A DNA stretch of 64,000 nucleotides, taken from assembly GCF_021261325.1 (NCBI RefSeq), contig NZ_JAJSBI010000014.1, positions 186,001 to 250,000 of the forward strand, written 5' to 3'. The stretch is from Streptomyces guryensis (GTDB lineage: Bacteria > Actinomycetota > Actinomycetes > Streptomycetales > Streptomycetaceae). Both the position numbers and the translations under genes were made by a program. Below the pieces are notes generated by a model, which was given only the letters and a program-made list of their open reading frames with translations, made no database searches and was not told the DNA's origin. How positions within the stretch are numbered: position 1 is the first letter of the stretch; each line of letters opens with the position of its first letter. Shown here piece by piece: positions 17,080 to 24,919 of the stretch.

Positions 17080-18051
17080 TCATGCGGCGCTCCTCAGCGC
17101 GAGCAGGTCCGAGATGGCGTGCACGGTGCGCAGGGTGGGCACCTCCACGCCGGTGATCTCCGCCAACTCGACGACGGCCGCGAGGAGTACGTCGAGTTCG
17201 AGCGGCTTGCCGCGCTCCAGGTCCTGGAGCGTGGAGGTGCGGTGGTCGCCGACGCGTTCGGCGCCGGCGAGGCGGCGTTCGATGGAGACGCCGACCTCGC
17301 AGCCGAGGGCCTCGGCGACGGCCAGGGTCTCGGCCATCATGGTCTCGATGACCTTGCGGGTGCCGCCGTGCAGACACATCTGCCGCATGGTGGCGCGGGC
17401 CAGCGCGCTGATCGGGTTGAAGGAGATGTTGCCGAGCAGCTTCAGCCAGATGTCGTTGCGCAGGTCCGGCTCGACCGGGCACTTCAGGCCACCGGCGACC
17501 ATGGCCTCGCTGAAGTCCAGACAGCGCCTGGACACGCTGCGGTCCGGCTCGCCGACGGAGAACCGGGTGCCTTCCAAGTGCCGTACGACACCGGGTCCTT
17601 CGAGTTCGGTGGCCGCGTAGACGACACACCCGATGGCCCGTTCGGGCGCGAGCACCGCACTGACCGCGCCGTCCGGGTCCACGCTCTCGACGCGGTGGCC
17701 GTCGTGGGGGCCGCCGTGCCGGTGGAAGTACCACCAGGGGATGCCGTTCTGGGCGGCGATCACCGCCGTGGTGTCGTGCAGAAGGGGCTCGATCAGCGGC
17801 CCGCACGCCGCGTACGAGTTGGCCTTCAGACCCAGGAGGACGAAGTCGACCGGGCCGATCTCGGCCGGGTCCTCGGTGGCGTGGGCGTACGCGGTGAAGT
17901 CGCCGCGCGGGCTGAGCACCCGTACTCCGTGCTGCCTCATGGCCGCCAAGTGCGGTCCACGGGCGACGAGATGCACATCGGCACCGGCGCGATGGAGCGC
18001 GGCACCGACGTAGGCGCCGATCGCACCGGCGCCGAGGACTGCGACTTTCAT
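17080..18051 (-). CDS. 2-dehydropantoate 2-reductase-family protein; candidate oxalyl-CoA reductase (PanE2-like)
   Basis: A 323-residue ApbA/PanE-family NADPH reductase. The N-terminal nucleotide loop is GAGAIGAYVG (residues 7-16) and the catalytic lysine lies in WLKLLGNISFNPISALARATM (near residue 180), the standard KPR motif. It heads the minus-strand formate dehydrogenase operon and faces an oxalate/formate-antiporter-type gene. In Methylobacterium extorquens a PanE paralogue (PanE2) is the oxalyl-CoA reductase that makes glyoxylate. That precedent and this location suggest the same role here rather than pantothenate synthesis; this is inference. A true PanE would be expected elsewhere in the genome. 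Confidence 0.8.
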   Translation of the reverse strand: MKVAVLGAGAIGAYVGAALHRAGADVHLVARGPHLAAMRQHGVRVLSPRGDFTAYAHATEDPAEIGPVDFVLLGLKANSYAACGPLIEPLLHDTTAVIAAQNGIPWWYFHRHGGPHDGHRVESVDPDGAVSAVLAPERAIGCVVYAATELEGPGVVRHLEGTRFSVGEPDRSVSRRCLDFSEAMVAGGLKCPVEPDLRNDIWLKLLGNISFNPISALARATMRQMCLHGGTRKVIETMMAETLAVAEALGCEVGVSIERRLAGAERVGDHRTSTLQDLERGKPLELDVLLAAVVELAEITGVEVPTLRTVHAISDLLALRSAA

Positions 18052-18117
18052 GACGAGGGAGCTCCGTTCGGTCGAGGGATACCGCGGAGATGACCTGTCG
18101 AACTCTGTCGACTGAAT

Positions 18118-18131
18118 ATTGTCTACAGTAT
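18118..18131. promoter_or_regulatory. Putative operator ATTGTCTACAGTAT between the fdh operon and oxlT-like gene
   Basis: The GTCTACAGT core recurs in inverse orientation (ACTGTAGAC) at 20881-20889 in front of the GntR gene, and a close relative forms a perfect palindrome at 30056-30079. The site lies in the 220-base divergent region between the panE-like gene and the transporter. Likely the GntR/FCD regulator site. Confidence 0.5.
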
Positions 18132-18271
18132 GGGGATGGCGCCAGCAAGGGTTCGCGCAGGATCGGAAAACCGGTCGGTCCGACCGTTCGGCGCGTCCCG
18201 CATACCGCTCATCGCATACGGTCGACGCGTCGCCTTCTCAACTCCCTTGCTGTTCCCTTACGTTCGGGATC

Positions 18272-19612
18272 ATGAGTCCCCCTGTCGCACCGGCCGGCTG
18301 GAGCCGCTGGCTGGTTCCCCCCGCCGCTCTCTCCGTCCATCTCTCCATCGGCCAGGCCTACGCCTGGAGCGTGTTCAAGCCGCCGCTGGAGTCCTCGCTC
18401 GGCCTCAGCGGAACCCAGAGCGCGCTGCCCTTCCAGCTCGCCATCGTCATGCTCGGCCTGTCCGCCGCGTTCGGCGGCACGCTGGTGGAGCGCAACGGGC
18501 CGCGCTGGGCGATGACCGTTGCCCTGGTCTGCTTCTCGTCCGGCTTCCTGATCTCCGCGCTGGGCGCGGCCACCGAGCAGTACTGGCTGATCGTCCTCGG
18601 CTACGGCTTCGTCGGCGGCATCGGTCTCGGTATCGGCTACATCTCGCCCGTCTCCACGCTGATCAAGTGGTTCCCGGACCGGCCAGGCATGGCCACCGGC
18701 ATCGCCATCATGGGCTTCGGCGGCGGCGCGCTCATCGCCTCGCCGTGGTCCACGCAGATGCTGCAGTCGTTCGGCACCGACAGCTCGGGGATCGCGCTCG
18801 CCTTCCTCGTGCACGGGCTGTCGTACGCCGTCTTCATGGCGCTGGGCGTGCTGCTGGTGCGGGTGCCGCGCGGCGAGAACCGCGAAGGCACAGCGGGCGC
18901 CCCGAGTGCCTTCCAGGGGCCGCAGGTCTCCGCCAACACGGCCGTCCGCACTCCGCAGTTCTGGTGTCTGTGGGTCGTGCTCTGCATGAACGTGACCGCG
19001 GGCATCGGCATCCTGGAGAAGGCCGCTCCGATGATCCAGGACTTCTTCAAGAACACGTCGACGCCCGTCTCCGTCTCGGCCTCGGCCGGTTTCGTGGCGC
19101 TGCTGTCCGCCGCCAACATGGCGGGCCGCATCGGCTGGTCGTCCACCTCCGACCTGCTCGGGCGCAAGAACATCTACCGCGTCTATCTGGGCTTCGGTGC
19201 CGTGATGTACGCGCTGATCGCCCTGTTCGGTGACTCCTCGAAGCCGCTGTTCGTCCTGTGCGCGATGGTGATCCTGTCCTTCTACGGCGGCGGGTTCGCG
19301 ACCGTTCCGGCCTACCTGAAGGATCTCTTCGGGACGTACCAGGTCGGCGCCATCCACGGGCGGCTGCTCACCGCCTGGTCCACGGCCGGCGTCCTCGGAC
19401 CGCTGATCGTGAACTGGATCGCCGACCACCAGAAGGCGGCCGGCAAGAGCGGCGCCTCCCTGTACGAGCTCTCCTTCATCATCATGATCGGCCTGCTCGT
19501 CGTCGGCTTCGTCGCCAACGAACTCGTCCGGCCCGTCAACGCCCGCCACCACATCCCCGCCCCCAGGGAGGAGACCGTCGATGTCGAACGACAGCAGCCA
19601 GAGTCCGCCTGA
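18272..19612 (+). CDS. Oxalate:formate antiporter-family MFS transporter (OxlT-like)
   Basis: A 446-residue 12-helix MFS carrier. The early SIGQAYAWSVFKPPLE segment and the GIGLGIGYISPVSTLIKWFPDRPGMATGIAIMGFG region are typical of the oxalate/formate antiporter family. The ATG at 18272 (MSPPVAPAGW) is preferred: the first membrane helix starts shortly after it, whereas the upstream in-frame residues are arginine/serine-rich non-protein-like sequence. Its last codons overlap a 44-codon gene for a single-helix protein. It faces the formate dehydrogenase operon. Likely exchanges oxalate for formate across the membrane, though its substrate could also be another small carboxylate. Confidence 0.85.
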   Translation: MSPPVAPAGWSRWLVPPAALSVHLSIGQAYAWSVFKPPLESSLGLSGTQSALPFQLAIVMLGLSAAFGGTLVERNGPRWAMTVALVCFSSGFLISALGAATEQYWLIVLGYGFVGGIGLGIGYISPVSTLIKWFPDRPGMATGIAIMGFGGGALIASPWSTQMLQSFGTDSSGIALAFLVHGLSYAVFMALGVLLVRVPRGENREGTAGAPSAFQGPQVSANTAVRTPQFWCLWVVLCMNVTAGIGILEKAAPMIQDFFKNTSTPVSVSASAGFVALLSAANMAGRIGWSSTSDLLGRKNIYRVYLGFGAVMYALIALFGDSSKPLFVLCAMVILSFYGGGFATVPAYLKDLFGTYQVGAIHGRLLTAWSTAGVLGPLIVNWIADHQKAAGKSGASLYELSFIIMIGLLVVGFVANELVRPVNARHHIPAPREETVDVERQQPESA

Positions 19613-19715
19613 CCGGCGCCCGCTGATCGCCTTCGCCTGGCTGTGGGTGGGGGCACCGCTCGCCTACGGGCTGTACGAGCTCGTACAGAAGGCGACCAAG
19701 CTGTTCACCGGGTGA
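19581..19715 (+). CDS. Small single-helix partner of the MFS transporter (44 aa)
   Basis: A 44-residue protein beginning MSNDSSQSPPDRRPL, followed by a single hydrophobic helix (about residues 15-33, LIAFAWLWVGAPLAYGLYEL) and a short basic tail ending KLFTG. It starts inside the last codons of the oxlT-like gene (32-base overlap, different frame), preceded by GGGAGGAG about 6 bases upstream, a strong ribosome site. Proteins of this type are annotated as 'MFS transporter small subunit' beside OxlT-like carriers. The overlap implies coupled, near-stoichiometric synthesis. No function beyond association with the carrier can be claimed. Confidence 0.75.
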   Translation: MSNDSSQSPPDRRPLIAFAWLWVGAPLAYGLYELVQKATKLFTG

Positions 19716-19877
19716 CTGATCGGTAGGTGTTCGGGCGTCCCCTCTTCCCTCCCCGCGGGCTGACAGAAGCCGACAACACGGGCGCCCGAATCCTGTCGTC
19801 TTGGCTGCCGCCGTACCCGTGAGTCACTGATCAGACTGGTGGATCCCGCTACCCAAGGCAACGAGGGGGACCACCCA

Positions 19878-20816
19878 ATGAACGGCTCGCGCATCGCCGC
19901 CGTCGGCCACTACCAGCCCGCCAAGGTACTCACCAACGAGGACCTGGCGGGCCTGGTCGACACCAGTGACGAGTGGATCACGTCCCGGGTGGGCATCCGC
20001 ACACGCCACATCGCCGGGCCCGACGAGCCGGTCGACGAGCTGGCCGCCCACGCCGCGGCCAAGGCGCTCGCGGCGGCGGGCCTCGCGCCCGGCGACATCG
20101 ACCTGGTCCTGGTCGCCACGTCCACCGCCGTCGACCGCTCGCCCAACATGGCCGCCCGGGTCGCCGCCCGGCTCGGCATCCCCTCGCCCGCCGCGATGGA
20201 CGTCAACGTCGTGTGCGCCGGGTTCACCCACGCCCTGGCCACCGCAGACCACGCGGTCCGGGCGGGGGCCTCGACCCGGGCGCTGGTCATCGGCGCCGAC
20301 AAGATGTCCGACGTGACCGACTGGAGCGACCGCACCACCTGTGTGCTGGTCGGCGACGGGGCCGGGGCCGCCGTCGTCGAGGCCTCGGACGAACCCGGCA
20401 TCGGGCCCGTGCTGTGGGGCTCCGTGCCCGAAATGGGGCACGCGGTACGGATCGAGGGCACTCCCGCGCGGTTCGCGCAGGAGGGGCAGAGCGTCTACCG
20501 CTGGGCGACCACCCAGCTGCCGCCCATCGCCCGCAAGGCCTGCGAGCGCGCCGGACTCGCCCCCGAGGACCTCGCCGGAGTCGTGCTGCACCAGGCGAAC
20601 CTGCGCATCATCGAGCCGCTGGCCCTGAAACTGGGTGCCGTCAACGCGGTCGTCGCGCGCGATGTCGCCGAGTCCGGGAACACCTCGGCGGCGAGCATCC
20701 CGCTCGCCTTCTCCAAGCTCGTCGAACAGGGCGCCATTTCCACCGGGGACCCGGTGCTGCTGTTCGGCTTCGGCGGGAACCTGTCGTACGCCGGACAGGT
20801 GGTCCACTGCCCGTGA
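19878..20816 (+). CDS. Beta-ketoacyl-ACP synthase III-like (FabH-family) enzyme
   Basis: A 312-residue thiolase-fold enzyme. The Cys-His-Asn triad is visible: C113 in DVNVVCAGFTHAL, His in VVLHQANLRI, and Asn in ESGNTSAASIPLAF. FabH uses this triad to condense an acyl-CoA with malonyl-ACP. The ATG at 19878 follows GAGGGGGA; the frame extends upstream without a ribosome site. It lies between an oxlT-like gene and the GntR regulator inside the oxalate island, with no fatty-acid genes nearby, so it is unlikely to be the housekeeping FabH. Its role, for example an acyl-CoA condensation or hydrolysis, is unknown. Confidence 0.82.
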   Translation: MNGSRIAAVGHYQPAKVLTNEDLAGLVDTSDEWITSRVGIRTRHIAGPDEPVDELAAHAAAKALAAAGLAPGDIDLVLVATSTAVDRSPNMAARVAARLGIPSPAAMDVNVVCAGFTHALATADHAVRAGASTRALVIGADKMSDVTDWSDRTTCVLVGDGAGAAVVEASDEPGIGPVLWGSVPEMGHAVRIEGTPARFAQEGQSVYRWATTQLPPIARKACERAGLAPEDLAGVVLHQANLRIIEPLALKLGAVNAVVARDVAESGNTSAASIPLAFSKLVEQGAISTGDPVLLFGFGGNLSYAGQVVHCP

Positions 20817-20877
20817 CCTGCGGGTACGGCCCGATGTGACGCACTCGACCCGCGGTACCACTGGCCAGTGTGCGCCG

Positions 20878-20899
20878 TAGACTGTAGACGAAAGACAAT
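20878..20899. promoter_or_regulatory. Putative GntR operator upstream of its own gene
   Basis: The stretch reads TAGACTGTAGACGAAAGACAAT. It holds ACTGTAGAC, the reverse complement of the core at 18121-18129, and ends in GACAAT, the complement of ATTGTC that begins the 18118 site. About 57 bases separate it from the GntR start codon, consistent with autoregulation. Confidence 0.45.
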
Positions 20900-20955
20900 C
20901 CATACTGGCTTTTCGGATGCAGTTGCTCCGCGCTGCTCAGAAGGGGGACCGACCG

Positions 20956-21633
20956 ATGTTGTCGACAGGACTGCCGCAGGGCGCGGTACCCAAGCTCGAA
21001 CGGCCCGGCCCGCTCCGCGACCGCGTCTACGAGGCGCTCCTCGAACTCATCACCACGCGTGCCCTGCAGCCCGGCCAGCACCTCGTCGAAAGTGAACTCG
21101 CAGGCCACCTCGGTGTGTCGCGTCAGCCGGTGCGGGAGGCGCTGCAGCGGCTGAACACCGAGGGGTGGGTCGATCTGCGGCCCGCCCAGGGCGCGTTCGT
21201 TCACGAGCCCACAGAGGAGGAGGCCGACCAGCTCCTCACCGTGCGCACGCTGCTGGAGGCCGAGGCGGCCCGGCTCGCCGCCGCCAACGCGGGCAGCGCC
21301 GGCATCGCGGTGCTCGAAGAACTGTGCTCGGAGGGCGAGAAGGCCGTCGCCGCGGACGACGTGGACGGCGCGGTCACGATGAACGCCCGCTTCCACACGA
21401 AGATCATGGAGCTGGCGGGCAACGCGGTCCTCGCCGAACTCGCGGCCCAGGTCGACCGCCGGGTGCGCTGGTACTACACACCGATCGCCCGGCAGCGCGG
21501 GCAGCAGTCCTGGATCGAGCACCGGGAGCTGATCGCAGCGATCTCCGACCGGGACGAGCAGCGGGCAACGCAGCTGATGCGGGAACACACGGAGCACACC
21601 CGGCGGTCGTACCACGACCGGGCCAAGTCGTAG
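20956..21633 (+). CDS. GntR-family regulator, FadR/FCD subfamily; likely oxalate-island regulator
   Basis: A 225-residue regulator. The winged helix is at residues 15-80 (LRDRVYEALLELITTRALQPG, then ESELAGHLGVSRQPVREALQRL). The C-terminal FCD ligand domain has the metal-site pattern seen as NARFHTKIM, WIEHRELI and REHTEHTRRS. FCD regulators sense small carboxylates, so oxalate, formate, glyoxylate or a CoA ester is a plausible ligand. The ATG at 20956 follows AAGGGGGACC. It is the only regulator inside the island, and ACTGTA-type sequences occur upstream of it, of the fdh/oxlT divergon and of the decarboxylase/sucC divergon. Confidence 0.88.
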   Translation: MLSTGLPQGAVPKLERPGPLRDRVYEALLELITTRALQPGQHLVESELAGHLGVSRQPVREALQRLNTEGWVDLRPAQGAFVHEPTEEEADQLLTVRTLLEAEAARLAAANAGSAGIAVLEELCSEGEKAVAADDVDGAVTMNARFHTKIMELAGNAVLAELAAQVDRRVRWYYTPIARQRGQQSWIEHRELIAAISDRDEQRATQLMREHTEHTRRSYHDRAKS

Positions 21634-21943
21634 GACCTCACCGGCGGAAGGCCTGCCGTGCTGCGGGTGCTGGAGGGCACGGGTAGATGCGCGACCTTCT
21701 TCGTCCTGTCATTGGATGCTCTCGAACGCCGGTGGAGTTCACCGCCGAGAGGCGATCAACCCGCCTGCCCTCAGGGGCGCTTGAGGCATGGGCGCAGACC
21801 CGGCGAGTGCATGCTCGCGGCCCATGCGGCCGAGCTCTTCGCCGCGATGGCTGAGGACATCGGCTCGATGCACCAGGCGTCTGCTCTGCGGCCTGCTGCC
21901 TCATCGCACTGACCTGCCTCCTGCCGACGGGGCCGTTCAGCCT
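21634..21943. other. Intergenic region without a convincing gene
   Basis: Between the convergent GntR gene and the second oxlT-like gene. Short open frames exist (for example from 21658) but their composition and lack of ribosome sites give no support. Only the terminator hairpin at the right end is clear. Confidence 0.5.
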
Positions 21944-21980
21944 GAGGAGGCCCTTCCCGCAACCGGGGGAGGGCCTCCTC
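21944..21980. terminator. Strong terminator hairpin of the oxlT pair
   Basis: A perfect 11-bp stem GAGGAGGCCCT / AGGGCCTCCTC with a 15-base loop, 21 bases beyond the stop of the minus-strand transporter gene. Confidence 0.75.
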
Positions 21981-22001
21981 ACGCGCGCGTGCCGCCAACC
22001 G

Positions 22002-23408
22002 TCAACCAGCGGGCTGCGGTTGCGGAGTCAGCGCATCCGAACTGCTGTGCCCCGGCTGCCGCAGCAGCAGGGCGATCGCCGCCGCGACCATCGAGACGCC
22101 GCCGGCCAGCGCGTACGCCCCGTTGTACCCCCAGGCCGAGACCACCATGGAGCCGAGGCCGCCGCCGAACAGGCCGCTGACCAGCTTTCCGCTGTACACC
22201 AGCCCGTAGTTGGTGGCGTTGAAGTTCTCCCCGAAGTAGTCCGGGGTGAGTGCCGCGAACATCGGGTAGAACGCGCCGCCGCCGAACCCGGAGAGGAAGG
22301 CGAAGAACAGGAAGAGCCACTCGCTCTTCATCTCACCCGCAAGGATCACACCGAACTGGGCCAGCCCCAGGACGACGATGACGAACACCAGGGTCGACTT
22401 GCGGCCCCACTTGTCGGACAGCCAGCCCACCACACCGCGGCCGATGCCGTTGATGACCGCCATGACACCCATGGAGGACGCCGCCACCAGGGGTCCGAAG
22501 CCGACGTCCTTGGCGTAGTCGACCTGGAAGGAGATCCCGAAGATCGACACACCGGCGGTCATCACTATGGAGATCCACATCAGGGGCAGCATGCCCGTCC
22601 TGATGGCCTCCTTGGGCGTGTACTGCTTCGCCGCGGGCGGGTTCTTGGCGAGGCTCTCTGCGCTCTTCTGGGCCCCGGAGAAGGTCAGCGGGTCGATGTC
22701 CGCGGGCCACCAGTTCTTCGGCGGGTCCTTGAAGAAGAACGCACACCCGAACACCACGATCATGATGTAGCAGCCGATCAGGTCCAGCACGCGGTGGTAG
22801 TTCCCGGTGTCGAAGGCGTAGTTGAAGATGAAGATGAACGGCAGCGACCCGTAGGCGAAGCCGCCGTTGACGAAGCCGGTGCGAGCGCCGCGGCGCTCCG
22901 GGAACCACTTGCCGACCATGTTGATGCAGGTCGCGTAGACCAGGCCGGCACCGAGCCCGCCGATGACACCGAAGCCCAGGATCGCCAGCCACACGTTGCT
23001 CAGGTGCGACAGGGCGAGGAATCCGACCAGACACATCCCGGAGCCGATGTACATGGCCTTGCGGGCCGTCAGGATGCCCTTCTCGCGCATCCAGCCCGCC
23101 GGGAAGGCGATGCCGGCCTGGAAGAAGACCCAGACGCTGAGGATCCAGAAGGTGTTGGACTGCGTCCAGCCGTGCGCATGGGACAGCGTGTCCTCCGCGG
23201 AGCCGTACGCGTATTCGAAGACGCTGATGGCCATCATGGCCACCCATGGCAGGTACACCATGAGTTTGCGGGAGTGTCCGAGGATGTCCCGGTCGGTCTC
23301 GCCGACGCGGTAGACGCGGCCGCGCGAGTCGGTCACTTCACGGTAGGGACGGTGTGCGGCGTCGGGGTCTGCCGACGAACTGCCGGCTGCGATGGGGTCC
23401 GCGGTCAT
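22002..23408 (-). CDS. Oxalate:formate antiporter-family MFS transporter, copy A of tandem pair
   Basis: A 468-residue, roughly 12-helix carrier. It has the family motif block GVIGGLGAGLVYATCINMVGKWFPERRGARTGFVNGGFAYGS, and a middle cytoplasmic loop holding KDPPKNWWPADIDPL. It starts one base after the stop of copy B and is clearly a paralogue of it, sharing VTDSRGRVYRVGE-type N-terminal and GEN.NATNYG C-terminal motifs. It differs from the carrier at 18272, which lacks the long NWWPA loop. The pair may have different substrates or form a heteromer. It is followed by a strong terminator. Confidence 0.85.
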   Translation of the reverse strand: MTADPIAAGSSSADPDAAHRPYREVTDSRGRVYRVGETDRDILGHSRKLMVYLPWVAMMAISVFEYAYGSAEDTLSHAHGWTQSNTFWILSVWVFFQAGIAFPAGWMREKGILTARKAMYIGSGMCLVGFLALSHLSNVWLAILGFGVIGGLGAGLVYATCINMVGKWFPERRGARTGFVNGGFAYGSLPFIFIFNYAFDTGNYHRVLDLIGCYIMIVVFGCAFFFKDPPKNWWPADIDPLTFSGAQKSAESLAKNPPAAKQYTPKEAIRTGMLPLMWISIVMTAGVSIFGISFQVDYAKDVGFGPLVAASSMGVMAVINGIGRGVVGWLSDKWGRKSTLVFVIVVLGLAQFGVILAGEMKSEWLFLFFAFLSGFGGGAFYPMFAALTPDYFGENFNATNYGLVYSGKLVSGLFGGGLGSMVVSAWGYNGAYALAGGVSMVAAAIALLLRQPGHSSSDALTPQPQPAG

Positions 23409-23409
23409 G

Positions 23410-24798
23410 TCAGGCCATCTCCTCGCCGAGCGGGTGCGGGTTGGGGACGATGTGCCGGGCCTTCGGCCGGCCCGGGGATTTCAGGAAGATCGCCAGTACC
23501 GCGGAGGCCAGGCCGATGGAACCCGCCAGCACGAACGCGCCGTGGTAGTCCCATGCGCCGACGACGACCGCGCCCAGGCCGGAGCCGAGGAGCCCGGAGA
23601 TCAGCTTCGAGCTGTAGACCATGCCGTAGTTGGTGGCGTTGTTGTTCTCGCCGAAGTAGTCCGCCGTCATGGCGGCGAACAGCGGGAAGACCGCCCCGCC
23701 GCCGAAACCGGAGACCATGGAGCAGAACAGGAAGAACGGCATGCTGCCCGTCTGGCCGGAGACAAGTACGCCGAACTGCGCCGTGCCGAGCACGATGCAG
23801 ACGACGATCAGTGTGCTGCGGCGGCCGTAGCGGTCGGAGATCCAGCCGATGACACCGCGCCCGGTGCCGTTGACGAGGGCCTTCAGGGACATCGCCGTGG
23901 CCACGATCCCGCCCGCGAACCCCATGTCCTTGCCGAACGGCACCTGGAAGGCGATGCCGAAGATGTTGATGCCGGCCGTGCACAGCAGACAGAACCACAT
24001 CATCCACAGGACGGGGGTACGGGCGGCCTCCTTGGGGGTGTACTGCCTGACGGCAGGCGGGTTCTTCTCCAGGGCCCGGCGGATCTTCGGGTCGTCGCCC
24101 GGCCTCAGCGGGTCGACGTGTGCGGGCCACCAGTTCTTCGGCGGGTCCTTGAAGAACCAGCCGGCCGCGGCCACCACCAGGCACAGCCCGAAGCCCGCAC
24201 AGGCGAGCACGGTCCGGTAGTTGCTCAGGTCCATGTACGAGGTGAACAGGAAGACGAAGGGCACGGACCCGTAGGCGAAGCCGCCGTTGACGAAGCCCGT
24301 CTTGCCGCCCTTGCGCTCCGGATACCACTTGCCGACCATGTTGACGCAGGTCGCGTAGACGAGGCCGGCGCCGATGCCGCTGCACATACCGAAGCCGAAA
24401 TACGCGACGGCCACGTTCGGCGCGTACGCGAGCGACACATAGCCGATCATCGTGCCGACGGCGCCGACGATCATCGCCGTACGGGCGGGCAGTCTGCCGC
24501 TCTCCCGCAGTTGTCCGGCGGGGAAGGCCACGGCCGCCTGGAAGAACACCCAGACGCCCATCAGCCAGAAGATGTGTCCGCTGCTCCACAGATGAGCCTC
24601 GTGGAGCGTGTCCTCCGCCGACGTGAACGCGTACTCGGCGGAGCTGGTGCCCATCATGCCCACCCAGGGCAGGACGACCATCCACTTGCGTGGTCGGCCC
24701 ATGACGTCGGTATCGGACTCACCGATCCGGTACACGCGGCCGTTGCGATCCGTCACCTCCCTGTAGGGGACGGACGTCGACTGGTCGGTGGTTGTCAT
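23410..24798 (-). CDS. Oxalate:formate antiporter-family MFS transporter, copy B of tandem pair
   Basis: A 462-residue MFS carrier and paralogue of the following gene. The same blocks are present: SGIGAGLVYATCVNMVGKWYPERKGGKTGFVNGG, FKDPPKNWWPAHVDPL in the central loop, and DYFGENNNATNYGMVYSSK near the C-terminus. Both copies begin with a conserved soluble segment, YREVTDRNGRVYRIGE, before helix 1, unusual for MFS proteins. A hairpin terminator separates it from the upstream acyl-CoA synthetase gene, so the pair probably has its own promoter in 24799-24870. Confidence 0.85.
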   Translation of the reverse strand: MTTTDQSTSVPYREVTDRNGRVYRIGESDTDVMGRPRKWMVVLPWVGMMGTSSAEYAFTSAEDTLHEAHLWSSGHIFWLMGVWVFFQAAVAFPAGQLRESGRLPARTAMIVGAVGTMIGYVSLAYAPNVAVAYFGFGMCSGIGAGLVYATCVNMVGKWYPERKGGKTGFVNGGFAYGSVPFVFLFTSYMDLSNYRTVLACAGFGLCLVVAAAGWFFKDPPKNWWPAHVDPLRPGDDPKIRRALEKNPPAVRQYTPKEAARTPVLWMMWFCLLCTAGINIFGIAFQVPFGKDMGFAGGIVATAMSLKALVNGTGRGVIGWISDRYGRRSTLIVVCIVLGTAQFGVLVSGQTGSMPFFLFCSMVSGFGGGAVFPLFAAMTADYFGENNNATNYGMVYSSKLISGLLGSGLGAVVVGAWDYHGAFVLAGSIGLASAVLAIFLKSPGRPKARHIVPNPHPLGEEMA

Positions 24799-24873
24799 CG
24801 CTCAGCACCCCTTGCATCGAAAGCTCTGGCCAGCGCCCCCTGTCCAATGCCTTTCGCGTGCGCACGGGTCCCG

Positions 24874-24905
24874 GGGGCCGGCCGACCGCACTGTCGGCCG
24901 GCCCC
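24874..24905. terminator. Terminator hairpin after the ADP-forming synthetase gene
   Basis: A perfect 13-bp stem GGGGCCGGCCGAC / GTCGGCCGGCCCC with a 6-base loop, 15 bases downstream of the stop of the minus-strand gene. It divides the decarboxylase-frc-synthetase operon from the transporter pair. Confidence 0.75.
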
Positions 24906-24919
24906 GCGTTCCGCTCACC

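Noticed and set aside
19730..19790. Possible terminator after the small MFS partner gene
   Set aside because: The 8-bp arms TTCGGGCG/CGCCCGAA are 45 bases apart with little pairing between, too weak to annotate.
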